Of a stretch of 13,571 bases of DNA, positions 7,742 to 13,571 are shown piece by piece (position 1 is the stretch's first letter; each line of letters starts with the position of its first letter). The notes under the pieces were generated by a model. The model did not search any database, was not told the DNA's origin, and saw only the letters and a list, made by a program, of their open reading frames with translations. Position numbers and translations under genes: made by a program. The DNA is from Candidatus Delongbacteria bacterium (lineage in GTDB: Bacteria > Delongbacteria > UBA4055), in the NCBI GenBank assembly GCA_027858795.1, contig JAQICF010000076.1, positions 1 through 13,571 of the forward strand, read 5' to 3'.

Positions 7742-8377
7742 CTACGAAAGTTTTACCGCTATTCCTAGTCCATCTCCTAACGAAATGAGTTGAGATTTGA
7801 ACTCGTTTAAAGTTGAAAATCTTTTATTAAACTCCTGAAGAGTTGGTACTGCAGTTTTTGGAGGATCAAAACTTTCCGGAGAATACACAGAACCTTTCCA
7901 GAATAGATTATCAACAAGTATAATTCCACTGTCATTTATATGCTCAAGTGCATAATCCAAATACAAAGGATATCCTCTTTTATCAGCATCAATAAAAATA
8001 ATATCGAATTTATCCTCTATACGATGAAGCATCTTTTCTGCCCTACCATTAATAAGTTTTATCTTATCCTCTACCCCGAATTTCTTAAAATTCTCAAGTG
8101 CCTGCTTTTGAAGATCTTCTCTATAATCAACAGTATAGATCATCCCTTTCCTAAGAACTTTTGCCATAGTCAAAGCAGAAAATCCAACATTCGTACCTAT
8201 TTCAAGTATTTTTTCAGGTTGTTTAATAAGAACTATCTGTGCTAAGAATCTAGCAGTATCTCTACCGACCACAGGAAACTTATTTTCAACCAAATAAGAG
8301 TAAAGTTCTTCCGTATCATCAAGATCTAATCTAAGCAATTCATCAAGATATTTACTAAGCTTTTCATTGAGTATCAT
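7742..8377 (-). CDS. SAM-dependent O-methyltransferase, TrmR/caffeoyl-CoA type
   Basis: This is a class I methyltransferase of the cation-dependent O-methyltransferase family, 211 residues, the usual length. The SAM-binding motif I is LEIGTNVGFSALTMA (58-72), with D84 as the acidic residue that follows. The metal-binding acids are visible as FIDADK (128-133) and LVDN (154-157). The sister bacterial group TrmR (YrrM) methylates 5-hydroxyuridine in tRNA wobble positions. The short length and lack of plant-type insertion loops fit that role, but small-molecule catechol methylation cannot be excluded. Its own promoter with 17-bp spacing is visible at 8403-8431, and a weak GAGA precedes the ATG. 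The Yip1-like gene lies downstream on the same strand. Confidence 0.85.
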   Translation of the reverse strand: MILNEKLSKYLDELLRLDLDDTEELYSYLVENKFPVVGRDTARFLAQIVLIKQPEKILEIGTNVGFSALTMAKVLRKGMIYTVDYREDLQKQALENFKKFGVEDKIKLINGRAEKMLHRIEDKFDIIFIDADKRGYPLYLDYALEHINDSGIILVDNLFWKGSVYSPESFDPPKTAVPTLQEFNKRFSTLNEFKSQLISLGDGLGIAVKLS

Positions 8378-8402
8378 TTTGGTCTCGTTTTTGTTTCAAG
8401 CA

Positions 8403-8431
8403 AATATACGATAAAGAAATATTTTATTCAA
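8403..8431 (-). promoter_or_regulatory. Sigma-70-like promoter for the O-methyltransferase gene
   Basis: On the minus strand TTGAAT (8431-8426), a 17-bp spacer and TATATT (8408-8403) match the housekeeping consensus well. The predicted start lies about 20 bp before the ATG at 8377. Confidence 0.65.
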
Positions 8432-8468
8432 GATAGAATTCTGTACAGACGTGATTCATCATGTATCT

Positions 8469-8492
8469 GAACAAGGGTGCTTTAGCCCTTTG
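8469..8492. repeat. AACAAGG...GCTTTAGCC hairpin, second copy
   Basis: GAACAAGGGTGCTTTAGCCC and the following TTTG closely resemble 5660-5683 (GAACAAGGTGGCTTTAGCCC, then CTTG). The loop TTTA and flanking GC/GC pairs are shared. It lies in the divergent intergenic region between the two promoters, upstream of the thrS promoter and outside predicted transcripts, so it is not a terminator for either gene. The rest of 8378-8627 holds the two promoters and the thrS leader. Confidence 0.5.
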
Positions 8493-8511
8493 GAATACAT
8501 CTATTTTTGTC

Positions 8512-8540
8512 TTGACTAAACAGCCTTTTTCAACTATATT
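8512..8540 (+). promoter_or_regulatory. Sigma-70-like promoter for thrS operon
   Basis: TTGACT (8512-8517), a 17-bp spacer and TATATT (8535-8540) form a near-consensus promoter. The predicted start near 8547 gives a leader of about 80 nt before thrS. I see no T-box-like stem and no anti-terminator in this leader. Confidence 0.7.
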
Positions 8541-8627
8541 CACTTCCTTGTATAAACTAGTAGTTAAGAAAAAGTAAAATTGGTAGATAAAAAGAAGCAA
8601 AATTAGTATAGAATTGGAGAAAGAAAA

Positions 8628-10565
8628 ATGATAAAAATAACATTCCCGGACGGAAACAGCAGAGAGTTTGACAAAGGCATCAAAGCTATTGAAGTAGCTA
8701 AGAATTTAAGTAAGAGCCTTGCCAAAACGACCATCGCTGTATCTGTTAACGGAAAAGTTGTTGACTTAGATCATCAGATAAATGATGATGCAAGTATCAT
8801 TTTCCATAATTTTTCCGATAAAGAGGGAAAGGAAGTTTACTGGCATTCATCATCACATATACTGGCTCATGCAGTTACAAATCTTTACCCTGATGTTAAA
8901 GTTGCTATCGGACCTGCTATCGATCAAGGTTTCTACTATGATTTTGAAGCTGAACCTTTCGATGATGAAGATCTAAGAAAGATAGAGAAAGAAATTTCTC
9001 GAATAATCAAATCAGGTATCAAATTTGAAAGAGCGGAGATCAGCAGAGAGGAAGCTTTAAAGATATTTGACGAAAAGGGTGAAATTTACAAAGCTGAATT
9101 GATCAGAGAATTACCGGAAGGTGAAGTAATTTCAACTTACTCTTTAGGTAACTTCGTTGATCTATGTAGAGGACCTCACTTACAAAATTCATCAAAAGTT
9201 AAAAATTTGAGATTATTAACTTCTTCTGGTGCTTACTGGAGAGGTAATTCAGACAATAAAATGCTGCAAAGAATATATGGTATCAGTTTTCCTGATAAGG
9301 AAAAACTTGAAAAATTCTTGATGATCAGAGAAGAAGCTGAAAAGAGAAATCATAAGAAACTTGGTAAGGAACTAAGTTTATTTAGTTTTTTCCCTGAAGC
9401 TCCGGGTTCACCTTTTTATAAAAAGAATGGACTTATTATATTCGAAAAACTTATCGAGTATTGGAGAGAAGAACACGCTAAGGATGACTACGAAGAGATT
9501 AAAACTCCGGTTATTCTTAAGAGAGAACTTTGGGAAAGATCAGGTCACTGGGAAAATTACAGAGATAATATGTTCACTAGTGAGATCGAAGGTGATCAAT
9601 TCGTAATTAAACCTATGAACTGCCCCGGCGGGATCTTGCTATATAATTCAGAACTTCACTCCTACAAAGATCTTCCAATAAGATCAGGAGAGATCGGGCT
9701 TGATCATAGAAATGAATTCAGTGGTGCACTTTCAGGATTGTTCAGAGTAAGAGCATTTCATATGGACGATGCTCATATATTCATGACTCCAAGTCAGATC
9801 AAAGATGAGATCATCGGAGTAATAAAATTATTTGCAAGAGTATATAAAACTTTCGGGTTAGAGTATAGATTAGAATTGTCTACTCGTCCGGAAAAATCAA
9901 TTGGTACTAACGAAGCTTGGGAAACTGCAACTGAAGGTCTTAGAGAAGCATTGGATGCTTATGGGATAGGATATGAGATCAATGAAGGTGATGGAGCATT
10001 CTATGGACCAAAAATAGATTTTAAGATACTTGATGCCTTGAGTAGAGAATGGCAATGTGGTACTATCCAGCTTGATATGAATTTACCAGAGAGATTCGAT
10101 GTAACTTATGTTGATGAGAACTCTGATAAACAAAGAGCAATAATGATCCACAGAGCATTGTATGGTTCTATTGAAAGATTTATGGGGATCATAATTGAGC
10201 ATTTTGGGGGATTCTTTCCATTGTGGTTAGCACCTGTTCAAGTAGCTATTTTACCAGTAAGTGACAAGTTCAATGATTATGCAAGATTAATACATAAAAA
10301 ATTAGTATCTCTTGGTTTCAGAGTGGATTATGATGATAGATCCGAAAAAGTTGGATACAAGATCAGAGAAGCTGATGGAATTAAGAAGATACCGTATATG
10401 TTAGTTATCGGAGAAAAAGAAGAAGGAACTAATATCTTCACTGTAAGACAACACAAAAAAGGTGATATCGGAGAGTTTGGTTTAGATGACTTAATATCTA
10501 AACTTCAAGAAGAAGTTAACTCTAGAGCATTACCGGATGGATATAAATTGGAATTTAATCAATAA
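8628..10565 (+). CDS. thrS: Threonine--tRNA ligase
   Basis: This is a class II aminoacyl-tRNA synthetase that charges tRNA-Thr and clears mischarged serine. All four domains are present in 645 residues: TGS (about 1-61), the SAD editing domain with H73/H77 (HSSSH) and C180/H184, the catalytic core (about 240-535) and the anticodon-binding domain (about 538-640). The zinc ligands that select threonine are visible as C332 (MNCPGG), H383 (DDAHIF) and H508 (MIHRAL). Motif 2 lies around FRVRAFHMDD (372-381). Upstream GGAG supports the ATG. It heads the operon thrS-infC-rpmI-rplT, the classical order, with infC starting six bases after the stop. No sign of damage. Confidence 0.98.
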   Translation: MIKITFPDGNSREFDKGIKAIEVAKNLSKSLAKTTIAVSVNGKVVDLDHQINDDASIIFHNFSDKEGKEVYWHSSSHILAHAVTNLYPDVKVAIGPAIDQGFYYDFEAEPFDDEDLRKIEKEISRIIKSGIKFERAEISREEALKIFDEKGEIYKAELIRELPEGEVISTYSLGNFVDLCRGPHLQNSSKVKNLRLLTSSGAYWRGNSDNKMLQRIYGISFPDKEKLEKFLMIREEAEKRNHKKLGKELSLFSFFPEAPGSPFYKKNGLIIFEKLIEYWREEHAKDDYEEIKTPVILKRELWERSGHWENYRDNMFTSEIEGDQFVIKPMNCPGGILLYNSELHSYKDLPIRSGEIGLDHRNEFSGALSGLFRVRAFHMDDAHIFMTPSQIKDEIIGVIKLFARVYKTFGLEYRLELSTRPEKSIGTNEAWETATEGLREALDAYGIGYEINEGDGAFYGPKIDFKILDALSREWQCGTIQLDMNLPERFDVTYVDENSDKQRAIMIHRALYGSIERFMGIIIEHFGGFFPLWLAPVQVAILPVSDKFNDYARLIHKKLVSLGFRVDYDDRSEKVGYKIREADGIKKIPYMLVIGEKEEGTNIFTVRQHKKGDIGEFGLDDLISKLQEEVNSRALPDGYKLEFNQ

Positions 10566-10580
10566 AGAGGTATGAGTATT
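10566..10580 (+). promoter_or_regulatory. infC ribosome site favouring an ATT start
   Basis: AGAGG (10566-10570) is only one base from the ATG at 10572, too close for normal initiation. It is seven bases from the in-frame ATT at 10578, which is ideal spacing. infC is well known for starting at AUU, a rare codon that IF3 itself discriminates against, giving autoregulation. Confidence 0.6.
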
Positions 10581-11117
10581 AAAAAAACTTACTCAAAAAG
10601 AATAAAAAAACCCAGCGTTAGGATCAATGAGCATATAAGATATGATCAGATCAGGGTAATCGATGAGAATGGTGATCAAGCGGGAATTATGAGCTCAAAA
10701 GAAGCAATTGAGCTTGCAATATCTAAAAATTTAGATCTTGTAGAAATAGCTCCAAAAGGTAAACCTCCTGTGTGTAAGATCATAGATTATGGAAAGTTCC
10801 GCTATGAACTTGCAAAGAAAGAAAAGGAAAACAAGAAGAAGCAGCATAAAGTTGAATTGAAAACAATTAGAATGATGTCTGTAAACATTGACAATCATGA
10901 TATTGAGATCAAATCAAAAAAAGCCAGAGAATTTCTTGAAGAAGGAAATAAAGTGAAAGTTTTTCTTCAATTCAGAGGAAGGGAGATCGTTCACAGAGAA
11001 ATGGGAAGAGAGCTTTTAGAAAGTTTCTTTTCTTTTCTGGAAGATATTGCTAAATTCGATTCTCCGATCATGCAGGAAGGCTTTAGAAGAATTTCAATGA
11101 TACTTACTAAGAAGTAA
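10572..11117 (+). CDS. infC: Translation initiation factor IF-3
   Basis: IF-3 binds the 30S subunit, prevents premature joining with 50S and checks the start codon and initiator tRNA. The 181 residues show the N-terminal domain (about 15-80) with the signature KPPVCKIIDYGKFRYE (64-79), a lysine-rich helical linker (81-93) and the C-terminal domain (about 94-180) with VKVFLQFRGREI (128-139). Coordinates use the first in-frame ATG. Ribosome-site spacing suggests that the real start is the ATT at 10578, two codons downstream, which would remove only M-S. It follows thrS by six bases and precedes rpmI by 45 bp, so it is translated from the thrS operon mRNA. I saw no L20-type leader before rpmI. 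Confidence 0.96.
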   Translation: MSIKKTYSKRIKKPSVRINEHIRYDQIRVIDENGDQAGIMSSKEAIELAISKNLDLVEIAPKGKPPVCKIIDYGKFRYELAKKEKENKKKQHKVELKTIRMMSVNIDNHDIEIKSKKAREFLEEGNKVKVFLQFRGREIVHREMGRELLESFFSFLEDIAKFDSPIMQEGFRRISMILTKK

Positions 11118-11162
11118 ATAATTAACATAAGCAACTAACACAACAAACAAGAAGGGGAAAAC

Positions 11163-11360
11163 ATGCCCAAGGTAAAAACGCACAGAGCTGCCAGAAAGAG
11201 AATGAAGCTTACTTCAAAAGGAAAGGTTAAGAAACCTTCTGCTTTTACAAGCCATCTTCTTTCAAACAGATCCTCAAAAAGAAAAAGAAGTCTTAGAAAG
11301 CAAGGTATATTATCTCCTGCTGACACTAAGAATATGAGAAGACTTCTAAAAGGTGTTTAG
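11163..11360 (+). CDS. rpmI: Large ribosomal subunit protein bL35
   Basis: This 65-residue, strongly basic protein begins with PKVKTHRAARKRMKLTSKGK, the typical bL35 start, and ends in the MRRLLKGV tail. It belongs to the 50S subunit. AAGGGG precedes the ATG. It lies between infC and rplT as in most bacteria. In several bacteria L20 represses this operon through an rpmI leader pseudoknot, but the 45-bp gap here is too short and unstructured to show one. Confidence 0.97.
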   Translation: MPKVKTHRAARKRMKLTSKGKVKKPSAFTSHLLSNRSSKRKRSLRKQGILSPADTKNMRRLLKGV

Positions 11361-11396
11361 AACTAAACAAAACAAAATGTAAACAAGGAGTACGCT

Positions 11397-11741
11397 ATGC
11401 CAAGAGCTAACAACAGAGTAGCCTCCCGTAACCGTAGGAAGAAAGTCTTAAAGGCTGCTAAAGGTTATTGGGGAAGACGATCCAAGCTTATTGAAAATGC
11501 ATTAGATGCAACTAAAAAAGCTGGACAATACGCTTACAGAGACAGAAAAGTAAAAAAGAGAAAATTTAGAGAGCTGTGGATCGTTAGGATCAATGCTGCT
11601 TCAAGATTGAACGGAATGAAATATTCTGAATTCATGCACAAATTATCTCTGAAGGAAATTAAATTAGACAGAAAAGTACTTGCCCACATGGCAGTTCATG
11701 ATGCTGATGGGTTCAAATCCCTTGTTGAGAGTGTTAGATAG
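11397..11741 (+). CDS. rplT: Large ribosomal subunit protein bL20
   Basis: bL20 binds 23S rRNA early in 50S assembly. The 114 residues are of normal length, with the basic N-terminal arm (PRANNRVASRNRRKKVLKAA), the GYWGRRSKL segment and the globular part with LWIVRINAASRLNGMKYSEF. The start has an AAGGAG site. It is the last gene of the thrS operon. pheS, a common next gene elsewhere, is absent; instead a hairpin begins right after the stop and an IS remnant follows 26 bp later. Confidence 0.97.
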   Translation: MPRANNRVASRNRRKKVLKAAKGYWGRRSKLIENALDATKKAGQYAYRDRKVKKRKFRELWIVRINAASRLNGMKYSEFMHKLSLKEIKLDRKVLAHMAVHDADGFKSLVESVR

Positions 11742-11767
11742 AAAAAAGGCGATCGTATGATCGCCTT
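11742..11767 (-). terminator. Minus-strand terminator abutting IS left end
   Basis: AAGGCGATC (11746-11754) pairs perfectly with GATCGCCTT (11759-11767), loop GTAT. On the minus strand it is followed by six T (complement of 11742-11747). On the plus strand the T tract is cut to TT by the IS end at 11768. It was probably the terminator of the rpsR-rplI operon before the IS separated them. Confidence 0.7.
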
Positions 11768-11777
11768 CAGATTGTAG

Positions 11778-11808
11778 AAAAACCCCAGTATTTTTATTGG
11801 GGTTTTTT
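11778..11808 (+). terminator. Inward terminator at IS left end
   Basis: AAAAACCCCA (11778-11787) pairs with TGGGGTTTTT (11798-11807), followed by a T tract to 11808. It stops plus-strand transcription entering the IS from rplT, and its A-rich left arm makes it usable on the minus strand too. It now probably ends the thrS operon transcript. Confidence 0.7.
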
Positions 11809-11893
11809 AATTTCAACCCGAAAATTATGTATTTATAAAATATTTACTGATTTTTTCGAATAAAGAAATATTTAGTCATAATCTGATATTTTT

Positions 11894-12645
11894 CTAAAAT
11901 TGAGTGTTGTATTGCTTTGGAGGCTTGATAAATACAAATATTAGACTGAAAAGAGCTGACATATTATCTATTGCTGTATCTTTTCTTGATTTCTTGTCCA
12001 ATAGATTTACTATTTTCTTTAAATTTTGGCAGAAACTTGAGCCAATCCTCTAAACCTTGCATACCTATAACCATGTAGTTGTTTTGCATCTGCAAAACTT
12101 CTTTCAACCGTTTCCTTCCGCCGTTTATATATCTTTTTTCCATCTTCGGTAAGCCTATTTGAATCCATCTCAATCTTATCCTTTTCCCATATATGCCTTG
12201 TGATTATTCTTCTATGATTCTTCTCTTGAGTACATTTATTCAAATATGGACAATTTATACATATTTTAGGATCAGATGAGTACTCTTTATATCCTCTTCC
12301 AACTCTTCAAGATAACCTTTTGCTGTACCTTCTATATCTTTCCGATTAAATTTCTTTTTGTTTGCATTTGCCTTTAAATGTGTTGAGTCTGTATATAATA
12401 TTTCACCAGTTACAAGTTTTTTTCTCATTGCCAGAAATACTATTTCATCGAAGAACTCCTGAAATACCTCACTGTTTTGAAAACGGTGTAGAATGGTGTG
12501 GTACAGATTCGTTTATCTTATATCCCAGAAACCAGCGGTAAGCCAGATTCACTTCGATCTCGCGTAAAAGGTGATTTTCTGGAATAAGATCTTCCAAAAT
12601 TACCATTTCTATTTCTGATTGTTTTGATTCAATCTTTTTTAGCAT
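11894..12645 (-). pseudogene. IS1182-family transposase, decayed
   Basis: Pieces of one transposase are spread over different minus-strand frames. The N-terminus starts at 12645 (MLKKIESKQSEIEMV, preceded by GTAGGGA), runs through EDLIPENHLL and jumps to EIEVNLAYRWFLG. A second frame continues with RFQNSEVFQEFFDEIV and DSTHLKANANKKK. A third has SDPKICINCPYLNKCTQEK, then ITRHIWE and RRKETVERSFADAKQLHGYRY. The last frame gives CQNLKKIVNLLDKK and ends at TAG 11896-11894. These blocks match the order of the IS1182 family from my memory of it. Segments are missing between LLREI and EIEVN (in frame), near HHST/RFQN (out of frame), between LEEDIK and YSSDPKIC (most of the catalytic middle) and near RGLAQV/CQNL. 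It cannot make active transposase. Confidence 0.85.
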
Positions 12646-12726
12646 AATTTCCCTACAAATATTTTCATGTTTATAGAATATATTAATCGTTTGAAGAAGA
12701 AGCAATTAATTCATTGATCTTTTTAC

Positions 12727-12761
12727 AAAAAAAAAAGTCCCAGCTTAATGCTGAGACTTTT
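12727..12761 (-). terminator. Inward terminator at IS right end
   Basis: On the minus strand GTCTCAGC pairs with GCTGGGAC (one G-U pair) around a 5-nt loop, followed by ten T (complement of 12727-12736). It stops transcription entering the IS from rplI and probably now ends the rpsR-rplI transcript. The plus-strand version has a C-A mismatch and a shorter T tract. Confidence 0.75.
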
Positions 12762-12772
12762 TCGACAGTCTG

Positions 12773-12797
12773 AGACCGATTTAGATCGGTCTTTTTT
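12773..12797 (+). terminator. Plus-strand terminator abutting IS right end
   Basis: AGACCGAT (12773-12780) pairs with ATCGGTCT (12785-12792), loop TTAG, followed by six T. It lies outside the IS and only works on the plus strand, so it was probably the original terminator of the thrS operon, now 1 kb from rplT. Confidence 0.7.
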
Positions 12798-12819
12798 ATT
12801 TCTGTATGAAAAGCTTTAT

Positions 12820-13383
12820 TTATTCAGCTTTTTCATCTTCTTCAAGTTCTTCGATCTCTTCTTCAACTATTTCTTCTTCTACAACTTCATCAGGTACATT
12901 AGCTAATTCTTCTTCATCAATAATAGGCTTTCTGTCACCGGCTTCATCAACAACATTTAAAGTAATGATAGTTGCTTCCTCTGAAGGAGATTTATAAGGT
13001 ATCTTGTATTCACCAAGTTGCTTGATATTTTCTTCTAGGTTGATCTTCTTCTTATCAAGATCGATCCCTTTGTTTTTTAACTCATCAGCAATATGCTGTG
13101 AAGTAACAGAACCGAATAACTTACCATCTTCTCCTACTTTCATTGAAATAGTCACAGCTTTCTTATCAAGTAGTGATTTAAGGTATTCAGCAGATTTTTT
13201 GATCTGCATTTCCTGATATTTCTTAGATTTTGTAGATTCGTTATATACTTTCATAAATGAATCTGTTGCAGGATAAGCCATTCCTTGAGGAATTAGATAA
13301 TTTCTTCCGTAACCATCTTTTACCTTAACGATCTCACCGGCTTTTCCAACTCTATTTAAGTCTTGTCTTAATAAAATTAACAT
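12820..13383 (-). CDS. rplI: Large ribosomal subunit protein bL9 with acidic tail
   Basis: bL9 binds 23S rRNA through its N-terminal domain and extends from the L1 stalk base. The N-terminal signature GEIVKVKDGYGRNYLIPQG (16-34) is clear, followed by the long connecting helix (about 42-75) and the C-terminal domain (about 76-145, with GKLFGSVTSQHIADEL). Normal length is about 148-150 residues. Here 187 residues include an extra C-terminal tail (about 146-187) in which glutamate and aspartate dominate, especially from 156. The ATG has AAGGAG upstream. It starts 11 bp after the rpsR stop, the usual arrangement. Transcription now ends in the IS terminator. Confidence 0.96.
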   Translation of the reverse strand: MLILLRQDLNRVGKAGEIVKVKDGYGRNYLIPQGMAYPATDSFMKVYNESTKSKKYQEMQIKKSAEYLKSLLDKKAVTISMKVGEDGKLFGSVTSQHIADELKNKGIDLDKKKINLEENIKQLGEYKIPYKSPSEEATIITLNVVDEAGDRKPIIDEEELANVPDEVVEEEIVEEEIEELEEDEKAE

Positions 13384-13394
13384 TTAATACTCCT

Positions 13395-13571
13395 TTATCT
13401 TGCAGTGTTATCGACGAAAGGCATAATAGCCAATATTCTTGCTCTTTTAATAGCTGTAGTAAGTAATCTTTGATGCTTTGCACAAACACCTGATGTTCTT
13501 CTAGGAATGATCTTTCCTTGTTCAGTAGTGAACTTTCCTAATTTCTTATCATCTTTATAATCAATATATAC
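13395..13571 (-). CDS. rpsR: Small ribosomal subunit protein bS18, C-terminal part
   Basis: The last 58 codons of rpsR are present, and the 5' part lies beyond the window edge. The typical bS18 run is visible: [20 protein letters not shown], then [20 protein letters not shown], then [16 protein letters not shown] before TAA (13397-13395). It belongs to the 30S platform next to bS6. The reading frame was found by translating the minus strand directly from the edge. rplI follows by 11 bp, and rpsF (often with ssb) is expected upstream. Confidence 0.95.
   Translation of the reverse strand, partial: VYIDYKDDKKLGKFTTEQGKIIPRRTSGVCAKHQRLLTTAIKRARILAIMPFVDNTAR

Larger units (their letters stand above)
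11768..12772 (-). mobile_element. Degenerate IS1182-type insertion sequence
   Basis: The ends are imperfect inverted repeats: CAGATTGTAGAAAAAC at 11768 and CAGACTGTCGAAAAAG read inward from 12772. Each is followed on the inside by a hairpin and T tract. Between them lies a broken transposase gene of the IS1182 type. At 1005 bp the element is much shorter than intact members (about 1.6-1.9 kb). I see no clear target-site duplication. The element is precisely bordered by two outside terminator hairpins. Confidence 0.8.

Noticed and set aside
8541..8627. T-box or other tRNA-sensing leader before thrS
   Set aside because: The leader is only about 80 nt, has no stem plus terminator and no recognisable T-box sequence.
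11118..11162. L20-binding autoregulatory leader before rpmI
   Set aside because: The gap of 45 bp is A-rich and without stems, too short for the known pseudoknot.
11760..12780. Target-site duplication around the IS
   Set aside because: Flanks (CGCCTT on the left, AGACCG on the right) do not match, so none can be claimed.
12806..12997. Serine-rich plus-strand open frame
   Set aside because: It is the antisense of the Glu-rich tail of bL9, since GAA/GAG codons read backwards give Ser/Phe codons.

Overview
This is a low-GC, AT-rich bacterial window made mostly of housekeeping genes, with one unusual membrane and protease gene pair and one decayed insertion sequence. Gene content and style suggest a Gram-negative lineage of the wider Fibrobacterota-Chlorobiota-Bacteroidota group (for example Cloacimonadota or Delongbacteria). 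This is inference: a TerB/ABCG-type fusion like the one here is familiar from Bacteroidota, but the strong AGGAG-like ribosome sites and TTGAnn-17-TATATT promoters argue against Bacteroidota proper. No rRNA or marker allows a firm placement.

Layout. Positions 1-234 hold an IS-end-like sequence next to a minus-strand terminator, then the leader of ispF. Plus-strand genes follow: ispF (isoprenoid synthesis), an RlmD/RumA-type RNA uracil methyltransferase, a 1131-residue ABC transporter half (TerB-like N-terminus, beta-rich middle, ABCG-type ATPase and membrane domain) and an M48 metallopeptidase with a TerB-like C-terminus. Two minus-strand genes come next: a Yip1-family membrane protein and a TrmR-like O-methyltransferase. 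A divergent promoter region of about 250 bp leads into the plus-strand translation operon thrS-infC-rpmI-rplT. Converging on it from the right is the rpsR-rplI operon on the minus strand, with rpsR cut by the window edge.

Between the two convergent ribosomal operons lies a 1005-bp remnant of an IS1182-type element. Its inverted repeats and inward-facing terminators can still be read, but its transposase has at least three internal deletions and several frame changes. It sits exactly between two terminator hairpins that probably once served the two operons.

The gaps between genes carry small repeats. Three short palindromes each begin with GTAG, two four-unit heptad arrays start at or directly after a stop codon, and hairpins of the AACAAGG...GGCTTTAGCC type occur twice. 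The points most worth following are the TerB-bearing ABC/M48 pair, the heptad and GTAG repeats tied to stop codons, the likely ATT start of infC, and the IS nested between terminators.
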